Notes under the pieces: generated by a model
Databases searched by the model: none
Told to the model about the DNA's origin: nothing
The model's input: only the letters and a program-made list of their open reading frames with translations
Origin: Bacillota bacterium
GTDB taxonomy: Bacteria; Bacillota; Clostridia; Christensenellales; SZUA-584
Reading direction: 5' to 3'
Assembly (NCBI GenBank): GCA_023412005.1
Contig: JAEYOE010000032.1
Coordinates: 1 to 64,000 of the forward strand
Length of the DNA stretch: 64,000 nucleotides
Shown: positions 14,567-22,959 of the stretch, piece after piece
Layout: each line of letters begins with the position of its first letter
How positions within the stretch are numbered: the stretch's first letter is position 1
Translations under genes and position numbers: made by a program

Positions 14567-15406
14567 ATGGATAGTAAACGCACGCTTGCAGCTGCGGCGA
14601 CAATCAGAAAACTCACGATTATGAGCATGGCGGCGGCGGGCTACGGGCACATCGGCGGCAGCATGTCTGTCTGCGACGCGCTGGCCGTGCTGTATACGGA
14701 TATTCTTCGGATCGACCCAAACGACAGCCAAAAAAAAGACCGGGACTGGTTTGTGCTCTCCAAGGGCCATTGCGGCCCCGCGCTGTACGCAACGCTGGCG
14801 TACAAAGGCTATTTTGATGTGAGTGAATTAAACACGCTGAACGCGAACGGGACTCATCTGCCGAGCCACTGCGACCGCCTCAAAACGGTGGGTGTGGATT
14901 TAAGCACAGGCTCGCTCGGGCAGGGGCTTTCGCTCGCGGCGGGCGCGGCGCTCGGCAATCGAATGCAAGGCATTGGCAGCAAGGTGTATGTAATTGTTGG
15001 AGACGGCGAGCTGCAGGAAGGCCAGAACTGGGAGGCGGTTCAGTTCATTGCGCACCGGCAGCTTGATAATTTAGTGCTGATTGTGGACGACAACAAACGC
15101 CAGCTCGACGGTTATACGAAGAACATATGTAATCCATACTGTTTAAAAGCAAAATTCGAGGCATTTGGTCTAAACGCGATTGAAGCGGACGGTCACGACG
15201 TGAAGGCGATATATTACGCATTGCTGCAAGCGGGCCATGCCGGCGGGCCGGCCGCTGTTATACTCAGCACCGAAAAAGGACACGGCTGCAATTTTGCCGA
15301 AATCGACGGCTTCAATCATTACATGGTGATTAGCCCTGAGATGGCTGAGCGCGCCATCGCAGAAATTGAGGAGAGGCTGAAAAAAGCGTATGAGCAGCTT
15401 AACTGA
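14567..15406 (+). CDS. Transketolase, N-terminal (TPP/pyrophosphate-binding) subunit
   Basis: A 279-residue protein equal to the first third of transketolase: GYGHIGGSMS, KGHCGPALYA, LSTGSLGQGLS and the TPP/Mg motif GDGELQEGQNWEA with the later DDNKRQLDG. AGAGGAA at 14554-14560 is spaced for the ATG at 14567 rather than the ATG at 14561 that overlaps the previous stop. The C-terminal part is encoded by the next gene, a common split form in Firmicutes and archaea. It transfers a two-carbon ketol unit; the in-operon isomerase suggests a dedicated substrate rather than the pentose-phosphate pathway. Confidence 0.9.
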   Translation: MDSKRTLAAAATIRKLTIMSMAAAGYGHIGGSMSVCDALAVLYTDILRIDPNDSQKKDRDWFVLSKGHCGPALYATLAYKGYFDVSELNTLNANGTHLPSHCDRLKTVGVDLSTGSLGQGLSLAAGAALGNRMQGIGSKVYVIVGDGELQEGQNWEAVQFIAHRQLDNLVLIVDDNKRQLDGYTKNICNPYCLKAKFEAFGLNAIEADGHDVKAIYYALLQAGHAGGPAAVILSTEKGHGCNFAEIDGFNHYMVISPEMAERAIAEIEERLKKAYEQLN

Positions 15407-16355
15407 ATACGCCATGAGCGAGCAGGAGATGCGCACGGCTTACTGCGATGCGCTGATGCATGAGGCTGAAACGAACGACAAGATTGTCGCGGTGGATGCC
15501 GATGTGCAGTTTTCCATGGGCACCGGGCCGTTTTACGAGCGCTTTCCCGCGCGCGGCATTAACTGCGGCATTATGGAGGCGCACGCGGTGAGCCTTTGTG
15601 CCGGACTGTCGGCAACGGGGTTGATTCCATTCTTTCACGCGTTCGGTACGTTTGCCACGCGGCGCGTTTTCGATCAGGTGTTTTTATCGTGCGCATACCA
15701 GCGGCTTAACGTGAAAATTATCGGCGGGGACGCAGGCGTAACCGCGACATCGAATGGCGGCACGCATATGCCGTTTGAAGACATGGGGCTGATGCGCACG
15801 ATCCCCGGCATCACAATCATTGAGCCGGCTGATACGACAATGTATAAAACGGCGGTCAAGCACATGGCCGATACATACGGCGTTTTTTATTTGCGCTCGT
15901 GCCGCCGCAAAGTGAGGCAGATCTACCCGGATGATGCTCAGTTTACGGTGGGCAAAGCCAATGTGCTTTTTCCGGGCGGCGATGTGGCGATTGTGGCGTG
16001 CGGCATCATGGTGGTTGAAGCGCTGGCGGCGCGCGAGCTGCTTTTGCGAAGCGGCATTGACGCAGCGGTGATTGATATGCATACTGTGAAGCCGATTGAC
16101 GAAGAAGCGCTGAAACAAGCCGCGCAACAGTGCGGCGCGGTGGTGGCGGCCGAGAACCATAACGTGATCGGCGGGCTTGGAAGCGCCGTGGCTGAGGTGC
16201 TGTCGGCGCATTGTCCGGTTCCGCTCGAGCAGATCGGCGTGTTTGAGAGCTTCGGCGAAGTGGGCACGCAGGATTATCTGCAGCAACGGTTTCATTTAAC
16301 TGCGCAGGACATTGCCGAAAAGGCAGTTAAGTGCGTGAGGAGGAAAAAAGCATGA
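15390..16355 (+). CDS. Transketolase, C-terminal subunit
   Basis: A 321-residue protein with the pyrimidine-binding and C-terminal domains of transketolase/1-deoxyxylulose-phosphate synthase (GIMEAHAVSLCAGLSATGLIP, GVTATSNGGTHMPFEDMGLM, then AENHNVIGGLGSAVAEVL). The catalytic Glu is the E of GIMEAH. The start at 15390 overlaps the N-subunit gene by 17 bases, so the two are translationally coupled and make one holoenzyme. The stop overlaps the next start by 4 bases. Confidence 0.9.
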   Translation: MSSLTEYAMSEQEMRTAYCDALMHEAETNDKIVAVDADVQFSMGTGPFYERFPARGINCGIMEAHAVSLCAGLSATGLIPFFHAFGTFATRRVFDQVFLSCAYQRLNVKIIGGDAGVTATSNGGTHMPFEDMGLMRTIPGITIIEPADTTMYKTAVKHMADTYGVFYLRSCRRKVRQIYPDDAQFTVGKANVLFPGGDVAIVACGIMVVEALAARELLLRSGIDAAVIDMHTVKPIDEEALKQAAQQCGAVVAAENHNVIGGLGSAVAEVLSAHCPVPLEQIGVFESFGEVGTQDYLQQRFHLTAQDIAEKAVKCVRRKKA

Positions 16356-16981
16356 GAATCGCGGTTTTAAGCGAGGTATCCACCAGAGATAAGAACATAT
16401 TGGTTATAGAGGCTTTGCAGAAAGTGGATGCCATGGTTTATAATGCTGGTATGAGTGCCGACAAAAACGAGCCGGAGCTTAACTATATTCACACCGGCTT
16501 GATGGCGGGGCTGGCACTGGCGACAAAGGCGGCGGATTTTGTGGTGGGCGGCTGCGGCACGGGTCAGGGGTTTTTGCAGTCGGCCATGCAGTATCCGGGT
16601 GTATTCTGCGGCTGCATTTTAGAGCCGGTGGATGCGTGGCTGTTTTCGCAGATCAACGGCGGCAATTGCGTGTCGCTGGCGCTGAACAAGGGCTTCGGGT
16701 GGGCCGGAGAGATTAACCTCAAGTATATATTTGAAAAGCTTTTTAGTGATGCGCCGGGGCAGGGATTCCCGCCGCACCGCAGCGAAAGCCAAAAGCAAAG
16801 CCGTATGCTGCTGTCTCAAATCAGCTCGGCGGTGCATAAGGATTTTGTGTCGATATTAAACAGTATGGATGCTGATGTTTTACGGACGGTGAAGCAGCAC
16901 AAGCCTTTTATCGATTTCATAACGCTATATGCCGCGGATGGAGAGTTAAAATCGCTCTTGCTGAGCGAGTCAGGCTGTTGA
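16352..16981 (+). CDS. RpiB/LacA/LacB-family sugar (phosphate) isomerase with C-terminal extension
   Basis: A 209-residue protein. The first 150 residues fit the RpiB/LacAB isomerase fold, including GGCGTGQGF where the family has the catalytic Cys loop (CGTGxG). A helical tail of about 60 residues (SSAVHKDFVSILNSMD...) is beyond the usual length. GAGGAGG at 16336-16342 and a 4-base overlap with the transketolase stop set the start at 16352. Family members interconvert aldose and ketose phosphates; related enzymes act on tetrose phosphates (EryI) and, next to a split transketolase, on 4-deoxy-4-sulfoerythrose (SqwI). Which applies here is unknown. Confidence 0.82.
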   Translation: MRIAVLSEVSTRDKNILVIEALQKVDAMVYNAGMSADKNEPELNYIHTGLMAGLALATKAADFVVGGCGTGQGFLQSAMQYPGVFCGCILEPVDAWLFSQINGGNCVSLALNKGFGWAGEINLKYIFEKLFSDAPGQGFPPHRSESQKQSRMLLSQISSAVHKDFVSILNSMDADVLRTVKQHKPFIDFITLYAADGELKSLLLSESGC

Positions 16982-16993
16982 TAAAGGATGATG

Positions 16994-17083
16994 TGTCATT
17001 ACGAGCTTTTCGACAACGAAGTGGATCGGAATCCCATGACTCAAGCGTTTTTCATGGGATTCCTCGACAGGCTCGGAATGACA
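16994..17083. repeat. Dispersed palindromic intergenic repeat, copy A
   Basis: TGTCATTACGAGC at the left end is matched by GCTCGGAATGACA at the right end, and the inner arms GAATCCCATGA / TCATGGGATTC also pair, so the whole element folds into one long hairpin. Relatives occur at 51470-51559 and 51591-51669. No ORF. Confidence 0.8.
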
Positions 17084-17179
17084 TGAAAAGTTTAATCTGA
17101 GTCTCCTTTATCGTATAATCCGTCCTTTACGTAGTGGGAGCGAAGCGACGACTACGAAGTGGCCCAGGATTTACAAAGA

Positions 17180-17217
17180 CAGATTCTTCAGTCGCTTGCG
17201 CTCCATCAGAATGACAC
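17180..17217. repeat. Partial copy of the dispersed repeat
   Basis: GATTCTTCAGTCGCTTGCGC followed by TCCATCAGAATGACA resembles the right half of repeat copy A (GATTCCTCGACAGGCTCGGAATGACA). The left half is missing or diverged. Confidence 0.45.
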
Positions 17218-17275
17218 AAGTGATTGTATCTACAACCCGAATTGCACTTGCTGAGTGAGACACGGAGGGTATGCC

Positions 17276-18007
17276 ATGAGCCAATCTCTTAAAAAGGGCA
17301 TAGAAGCGCTGCTGTTTCTGGCCAAGCGCAAAAGCGTCGGCGTCACGGAGCTGGCTGATGCGCTCGGCATCAACAAGAGCACGGCGTTTCGCATTCTCGA
17401 TACGTTTCTTGAAGCCAATATGGTGGAAAAGAACAAGGAGACGCTTAAATACAAGCTCGGCCCCGCTATTTTGCAGCTTTCGGAGCAATACTACAAGAAT
17501 TTTAACATCATTGCGGCAGCCAAACCGCTGATGGACCAGCTTGCGCGCGATATCCGAGAATCGGTGCATCTGTGCGCCTGCGCGAACAACAGTGCGGTCA
17601 TCATCGAGCAGGTGATGTCGGACTCGCGCTTGGTGGTCAACGCCAAAATCGGCAACAATGAGCCGCTGCACTGCTCGTCTGTGGGTAAATGCTTGCTGGC
17701 CTTTGCGTCCGAAGCCGACAGGGAAAGAATGATGGATTCTATCACGTTCGACGTCTATACAGACCGAACGATCCGCTGCAGGGAAGAGTTGTATACCGAG
17801 CTTAAGAGGGTAAAGGAAATGGGCTATGCGGTGGACGACGGTGAACTGAATAGCGATATCAAATGCATTGCGGTGCCCGTTTTCGATGATAAAGCCGAGT
17901 GCCGGTATTCTCTCGGAACCTCCGGTGCCGTGAGCCGCATGACGAACGAAAAGCTTGACCGGATTGTTCCGCTGCTGATTAAAACAGCGGCCGAGATTTT
18001 TGCGTAG
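17276..18007 (+). CDS. IclR-family transcriptional regulator
   Basis: A 243-residue regulator with an N-terminal winged helix (GVTELADALGINKSTAFRILDTFLEANMV) and the IclR effector domain (SVGKCLLAFASEADR, DDGELNSDIKCIAVPVFD). A GTG at 17255 is open, but CGGAGGGT at 17262-17269 points to the ATG at 17276. It lies 31 bases before the GPH transporter on the same strand and between the two halves of the catabolic locus, so it is the probable pathway regulator. IclR proteins commonly sense a pathway substrate or intermediate. Confidence 0.9.
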   Translation: MSQSLKKGIEALLFLAKRKSVGVTELADALGINKSTAFRILDTFLEANMVEKNKETLKYKLGPAILQLSEQYYKNFNIIAAAKPLMDQLARDIRESVHLCACANNSAVIIEQVMSDSRLVVNAKIGNNEPLHCSSVGKCLLAFASEADRERMMDSITFDVYTDRTIRCREELYTELKRVKEMGYAVDDGELNSDIKCIAVPVFDDKAECRYSLGTSGAVSRMTNEKLDRIVPLLIKTAAEIFA

Positions 18008-18038
18008 GAGACCTTAATAATGAAAGGACGATACAAAA

Positions 18039-19559
18039 ATGAAAGGTAAGCTCAAGCAAAAGCTCGGCTATGCCAGCGGAGATATTTACGGCGGCGGCGC
18101 ATTCATGATTTTCAGCCTGCTGTATATGAATTTCCTCGTGCTGGTGGAGGGGCTGCCCGTTGTCGCCACAACCGTCATCATTTTTATCGGCAAGCTGTGG
18201 GATGCAATCACCGACCCGATTGTGGGGCGCATTTCCGACAAAACACGCTCACGGTTCGGGCGTCGACGTATCTTTTTCCTGATCGGAATACTGCCTGTTT
18301 TTGCATCGTTCATCATGCTTTTTTATTCGTTCGGTCTTGAAAACACCACCGTTAAAATTGTTTATTACACGTTGACGTATATGCTCTTCGGAACAGCGTT
18401 CACCATCGTGATGATCCCATACAATGCGATTCTTTCCGACATGACCTCTGACTACAACGAACGCACAAGCTTCACCACGATGCGCATGGTGTTCTCGGGC
18501 GGCGCGTCGCTGATTGCGGCGGTTGTGCCGGGCATCGTCATCAAGGCGATCGGCGGCAGCCAAAACGGGCCGGCGCAAAAAAACGGTTATCTCGTGATGG
18601 CGGTGATTTTCGGGGCAGTGTTTGCGCTCGCTTGGCTGTTCGCGTTTTTAGGCACCAAAGAAAAAGACAAACTGCCTGAGGTGGAAAGGATGACGCTGAA
18701 AAGCTGGTTATCCGTTTTTTCCAACAAGGCTTACCGAAATTTTCTCGGTATATTCCTGTCGTTTCAGGTTGCTGTCGATCTGGTGCTCGCGCTGTTCATC
18801 TTTTACATCGACATCGTCGTGCTGCAATACAAAAGCTATGAGCTTGTGGTGGGCACGCTGCTTGTGTTTTCGGTGCTGTTTATGGTGGTGATGGGTGCCA
18901 TTGCGAAGAGAAAGGGCAAGGTGTTTCCAATCTATATCGGCATACCGGTATGGATCATCTCAACGCTATCGTTCATCTGGGTCAGCAATGAGACGCCTGT
19001 CTATGTGTTATGCCTGCTCGGGGCATTGATTGCGGTAGGGTCGGCGGCGGGCAATCTGTCAACCTGGTCGATGCTGACGGATGTTTTTGATATTGATGAG
19101 CTGCGCACAGGCAAGCGCAGAGAAGGAATTTACAGCGGCCTCACCACCTTCTTGCGCAAATTCGCTAGCGGCGTGGCTGTGCTGCTGCTGGGCTTTGGCC
19201 TTGGCGCCTGCGGGTTCGATCAGAACCAATATGCGATACTCAAGGCAAGCGTGGCCGATTTTGACCCGGCAGTATACGCGCAGAGCAATGTGGTATCCGG
19301 CATCAAGTGGACATTTATTTTGATTCCGCTGGTGCTATTAACCATATGTCTTATCTTTGCATGGCTGAATAAAATAAACAAACGGCGTTTTGACGCGGTA
19401 CTGAAGGGTATTGACGCGATGAAGGAAACAGGCTCACTCGACACCTTAAGCCCGCAGGAACTGGACGACGTGCTGATTGCCACCGGAGCGGCCAAGGAAA
19501 CGCTTTGGGGCAAGGGAACAATTGAATCTTCAACAAATGATATGACGCAAAACACGTAA
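18039..19559 (+). CDS. GPH-family (glycoside-pentoside-hexuronide) sugar:cation symporter
   Basis: A 506-residue MFS-type transporter with about 12 membrane helices. The N-terminal segment KLGYASGDIYGGGAFMIFS and the loop GRISDKTRSRFGRRR are characteristic of the GPH family, which includes MelB, XynB and the sulfoquinovose-associated YihO/YihP. The final 50 residues form a cytosolic acidic tail. It follows the IclR gene and precedes the GlpA-like gene by 63 bases. It should import the substrate of this locus unmodified, consistent with the kinase at 22953. Confidence 0.88.
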   Translation: MKGKLKQKLGYASGDIYGGGAFMIFSLLYMNFLVLVEGLPVVATTVIIFIGKLWDAITDPIVGRISDKTRSRFGRRRIFFLIGILPVFASFIMLFYSFGLENTTVKIVYYTLTYMLFGTAFTIVMIPYNAILSDMTSDYNERTSFTTMRMVFSGGASLIAAVVPGIVIKAIGGSQNGPAQKNGYLVMAVIFGAVFALAWLFAFLGTKEKDKLPEVERMTLKSWLSVFSNKAYRNFLGIFLSFQVAVDLVLALFIFYIDIVVLQYKSYELVVGTLLVFSVLFMVVMGAIAKRKGKVFPIYIGIPVWIISTLSFIWVSNETPVYVLCLLGALIAVGSAAGNLSTWSMLTDVFDIDELRTGKRREGIYSGLTTFLRKFASGVAVLLLGFGLGACGFDQNQYAILKASVADFDPAVYAQSNVVSGIKWTFILIPLVLLTICLIFAWLNKINKRRFDAVLKGIDAMKETGSLDTLSPQELDDVLIATGAAKETLWGKGTIESSTNDMTQNT

Positions 19560-19566
19560 GGGCAGA

Positions 19567-19583
19567 CAGCCTTAAAAAGGCTG
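19567..19583 (+). terminator. Weak hairpin between transporter and GlpA-like gene
   Basis: CAGCCTT-AAA-AAGGCTG, without a good T-run. It could attenuate read-through or stabilise the upstream mRNA. Low confidence as a terminator. Confidence 0.3.
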
Positions 19584-19622
19584 CTTTGCACCGCTTTTAA
19601 TCCGCTTTGTTCGGAGGGGGAC

Positions 19623-21320
19623 ATGGCTGCTATTCATGCGCTCAAAAAACGGCTCAATGCACTGTACGGGGATAGGGTTCAGGCGTTTGTAGAGCGAGGA
19701 TGCCTGCATTTAACCGGCGCGCTTGACGATTGGCAGCAGATCGTTGAGGCGGGGCTGATGGCCGTTAACAAGAAAAAGTACATAGGCCTTGTGAACGAGA
19801 TAAAACTGTCGGGCCGGGAAATTCCGCCGATGAAGCTGCCGCCTGTGGCTGATGCTACGCTGGAAGGGGCACGCCCTGATGTGCTGGTGATTGGCGGCGG
19901 CGTGGTGGGCTGCGCCGTGGCGCGCGAGCTCAGGCGCTATGACATGAGCGTGCTGCTCGCCGAAAAAGAGCATGACGTGGCGCTGCACGCCTCAAGCCGT
20001 AACGACGGTATGGTTCACCCCGGTATTGATCTCAAAAAAGGTGAGCTTAAGAAAAAATACAACGACATCGGCAACGCGATGATGGCCGATGTTTGCGCGG
20101 AGCTCGACGTCCCGTTTAAACAGACGGGTCAGTATCTGTGCTTCGTGCATGCGTGGATGAAACCTGTCGCTATGCTGGCACAGCTGTATTGGAAGGCACT
20201 GAGGGTGCCCGCTGCGTACGTGAGCCGCAAAGAATTGAGGCGCGCAGAACCGCACTTGAGCAAAGCGATCTGCTGCGCGCTGCAGTTCCCCACGGCGGGC
20301 ACCGTATGCCCGTATGGGCTGACGGCAGCGTTTGCCGAAAATGCGGCGGACAACGGCGCGGTCATCTGCCTTGATACGGCAGTGATCGGCATGGACGTGA
20401 TTGACGGGCATATTCAGAGCGTGCTGACCAACCGGGGCCGGATATACCCGCGGCTCGTGGTTAACGCGGCGGGCGTTTTTTCGGAGGAGGTCGCGGCGCT
20501 CGCGCAGGATCATTTTTTCTCGATTCATCCGAGAAAGGGCACCAACATCATTCTCGACAAAAAGGCTGCGTATCTCATCAACACCATCGCGTCGTCACTT
20601 GGAAGCGTGAACAAATCAAGCCACAGCAAGGGCGGCGGCATTGTGCACACGGTAGACGGTAATCTGCTGGTGGGGCCGAACGCCATTGAAACCTGTGAGC
20701 GCGAGAACTTTGAAACCGACCGGGACAGCGTGAAAAGGATAGTCGAAAAGCAGCGGCTCACCTGCCCCGAACTGAGTGAGAAGGACATTATCACCTACTT
20801 CACGGGTGTGCGCGCAGCGGCCTATGAAGAGGATTTTATCATCGGCTTCGGGCGATTCACCGACAATATCATTCACGCGGCGGGCATTCAATCGCCGGGG
20901 CTCACGGCCGCGCCCGCGATTGCAAAGGACTTTGCGGCGATGGCCGCCGGGTTCTTAAACGCGGCACCAAACAAAGCGTTTGATCCGCATCGCCAAGGCA
21001 TTGTGCGTACCGCCGCGCTGACTATGGAGAAGAGAAACGCGCTGATCGCGCAAGACCCGGAATACGGCGTGATTGTGTGCCGATGTGAGCAGATCAGCCG
21101 CGGCGAAATACGCGACGCGCTGCATCGCAGCGTGCCGTGCGACAGCGTGGATGGCGTGAAGCGCCGCGTGCGCGCGGGCATGGGCCGGTGCCAGGGGGGG
21201 TTCTGCGGCCCGGCGGTGGCACAGATTATCGCGCAGGAATACCGCATACCGATTGAGCAGGTAAGAAAAAGCGCGTATCACAGCGAGATATTGCTCGGCA
21301 CGAACAAGGAGGACGCATGA
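19623..21320 (+). CDS. GlpA-like FAD-dependent polyol-phosphate dehydrogenase with BON-like N-domain and BFD-like [2Fe-2S] C-domain
   Basis: A 565-residue flavoprotein. Residues 15-62 (GCLHLTGALDDWQQ ... GLVNEIKL) look like a BON domain. FAD binding starts at VLVIGGGVVGCAVARELRRYD (about 88 on), followed by a DAO/GlpA-type catalytic core. The end carries CRCE and GRCQGGFCGP, the Cys set of a BFD-like [2Fe-2S] domain. In glycerol-3-phosphate dehydrogenase systems the GlpA subunit reduces a quinone or another acceptor. It overlaps the next gene by 4 bases and forms a set with it and the DUF1667 gene. With an FGGY kinase nearby, oxidation of a polyol phosphate is the likely role. Confidence 0.85.
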   Translation: MAAIHALKKRLNALYGDRVQAFVERGCLHLTGALDDWQQIVEAGLMAVNKKKYIGLVNEIKLSGREIPPMKLPPVADATLEGARPDVLVIGGGVVGCAVARELRRYDMSVLLAEKEHDVALHASSRNDGMVHPGIDLKKGELKKKYNDIGNAMMADVCAELDVPFKQTGQYLCFVHAWMKPVAMLAQLYWKALRVPAAYVSRKELRRAEPHLSKAICCALQFPTAGTVCPYGLTAAFAENAADNGAVICLDTAVIGMDVIDGHIQSVLTNRGRIYPRLVVNAAGVFSEEVAALAQDHFFSIHPRKGTNIILDKKAAYLINTIASSLGSVNKSSHSKGGGIVHTVDGNLLVGPNAIETCERENFETDRDSVKRIVEKQRLTCPELSEKDIITYFTGVRAAAYEEDFIIGFGRFTDNIIHAAGIQSPGLTAAPAIAKDFAAMAAGFLNAAPNKAFDPHRQGIVRTAALTMEKRNALIAQDPEYGVIVCRCEQISRGEIRDALHRSVPCDSVDGVKRRVRAGMGRCQGGFCGPAVAQIIAQEYRIPIEQVRKSAYHSEILLGTNKEDA

Positions 21321-22588
21321 TCAGGCAAGCTTACGATGTGGCCGTGATCGGTGGCGGGCCGGCCGGTCTTGCGGCGGCGCTGGCGGCGCAAGTCGAAGGA
21401 GCCAGCGTGCTGCTGGTAGAACGCGAGCCGCATTTGGGCGGCATATTGAAGCAGTGCATCCACGACGGGTTCGGGCTGGTGCGGTTCGGCGAAAAGCTCT
21501 CCGGCCCCGAATACGCACACCGGTTTTTAGAGCTGCTGCGTGCATCAAGTGTGGATACGGCAACGCTGACATTCGTGGAGAGGGTCGAAAAAAGCGCTGA
21601 CGGCTGCGACCTGACGCTGGTCAGCGCAGACGGTGTAACACGGGCGCATGCCAATAGCATTGTGCTGGCCTGCGGCTGCCGCGAGCGCACCTCGCGCCAA
21701 ATCGGTATTCATGGCAGCCATTGCGCAGGCGTGTTCACGGCCGGAACGGCGCAGTATTACACCAACGTGCTCGGCAAACTGCCGGGTAAGCGCTGCGTGA
21801 TACTCGGCTCGGGCGATATCGGCCTCATTATGGCACGCCGCCTCACCATTGAAGGCGCGACCGTGATTGGCGTGTACGAGGCCAAACCCACCGCAAGCGG
21901 CCTGATGCGAAACGTCTACCAGTGTCTCGAGGATTTCGATATACCGCTGGTTACGAGCAAAACGGTTACGCGCGTGCTGGGGGATGAGCGGCTCAACGCC
22001 GTTGAAATCGCGGATGTTGATGAAACCCTGACGCCGATTGCGGGCACCGAACAGATCATCGCATGCGACACGCTAATACTGTCCGTCGGGCTGATACCCG
22101 AAAACGAACTGGCGGAAAGCCTTGACATACCGCTGGACTATCGTACAAAAGGGCCGATTACCGACCAATTCGGCATGACGATGGCCGACAGCGTTTATTG
22201 CTGCGGTAACGCGCTGCATGTGAACGATTTGGTGGACTATGTTTCGGAAAGCGGCGAAAACGCAGGGCGCGCGGCGGCGCATTTCAAACCGCATGAGCGC
22301 GTGCTTGTGCCTCTCAAAACGGATCACAATTTTTTGTATCTCGTGCCGCAGCTGCTCGATATCGGCAGCCTGACGCAGCCCGTTGTGGTTTATTTCCGGT
22401 CGCGCGGGGACAGAGGCAAAACGCGGCTGACGATAACCGTGGATGGTGAAAAAATACTGACCAAGGTTTATGCGCAGCTGCGACCCCCCGAGATGGAACG
22501 GATTGTGATTGACTTTTCAAAAATGGATTTAAAACCGGAGAGTGAGATTCTGTTTGAGCTCGGAGGTGATGAAGGGTGCAAGAGCTGA
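21317..22588 (+). CDS. NAD(P)/FAD oxidoreductase, partner of the GlpA-like protein
   Basis: A 423-residue pyridine-nucleotide-disulfide-type flavoprotein: FAD motif VIGGGPAGLAAALAAQ (about 9-24), LGGILKQCIHDGFG, a second Rossmann motif LGSGDIGLIMARRL for NAD(P), and a conserved CGCRERTSRQ. Such proteins sit between a GlpA-like subunit and a DUF1667 protein in many Firmicutes, where they probably pass electrons between the substrate flavin and NAD(P). The start overlaps the GlpA stop by 4 bases; the end overlaps the DUF1667 gene by 13 bases. Confidence 0.87.
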   Translation: MIRQAYDVAVIGGGPAGLAAALAAQVEGASVLLVEREPHLGGILKQCIHDGFGLVRFGEKLSGPEYAHRFLELLRASSVDTATLTFVERVEKSADGCDLTLVSADGVTRAHANSIVLACGCRERTSRQIGIHGSHCAGVFTAGTAQYYTNVLGKLPGKRCVILGSGDIGLIMARRLTIEGATVIGVYEAKPTASGLMRNVYQCLEDFDIPLVTSKTVTRVLGDERLNAVEIADVDETLTPIAGTEQIIACDTLILSVGLIPENELAESLDIPLDYRTKGPITDQFGMTMADSVYCCGNALHVNDLVDYVSESGENAGRAAAHFKPHERVLVPLKTDHNFLYLVPQLLDIGSLTQPVVVYFRSRGDRGKTRLTITVDGEKILTKVYAQLRPPEMERIVIDFSKMDLKPESEILFELGGDEGCKS

Positions 22589-22959
22589 CCTGCATTGTGT
22601 GCCCGAATGGCTGCCGGATATCGGTGGAATTCAAGGACGGAGACTACGTATTTTCGGGCAACAAATGCGTGCGCGGCATTGAATTCGCGCGCGCCGAATT
22701 GACCGCGCCGACACGCAGCGTCACCACAACGGTAAAAACGGCGTTTTCCGGTATGCCTGTATTACCCGTGAGAACGAACGGAGAAATTCCTAAAAAAATG
22801 ATACCGGTGCTGATTCATGCATTGGCCTCGGTGGTGGTGACGCAACCGGTCGGTATCGGGGAAACGGTGATTGAGGATGTTTTGGGTACCGGCTGCGATG
22901 TGATCGCCACGAGCGATATTCTCAAACCGGCCGACATGAAGGAGGGATTGCCATGCTGA
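22576..22959 (+). CDS. DUF1667 family small Cys-containing redox protein
   Basis: A 127-residue protein beginning MQELTCIVCPNGCRISVE, the CxxCPxGC motif of DUF1667, with another Cys at NKCVRG. The start is a GTG at 22576, supported by GGAGG at 22562-22566. DUF1667 genes almost always follow the GlpA-like and pyridine-nucleotide oxidoreductase genes, as here, and the Cys residues suggest a metal centre that mediates electron flow. It overlaps both neighbours. Confidence 0.88.
   Translation: MQELTCIVCPNGCRISVEFKDGDYVFSGNKCVRGIEFARAELTAPTRSVTTTVKTAFSGMPVLPVRTNGEIPKKMIPVLIHALASVVVTQPVGIGETVIEDVLGTGCDVIATSDILKPADMKEGLPC

Larger units (their letters stand above)
16982..17275. other. Intergenic region with dispersed palindromic repeats
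   Basis: No gene. It separates the TPP/transketolase genes from the IclR-led genes and is largely repeat: a 90-bp imperfect palindrome at 16994-17083 and a related half-element at 17180-17217. The IclR ribosome site CGGAGGGT is at 17262-17269. Confidence 0.7.
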
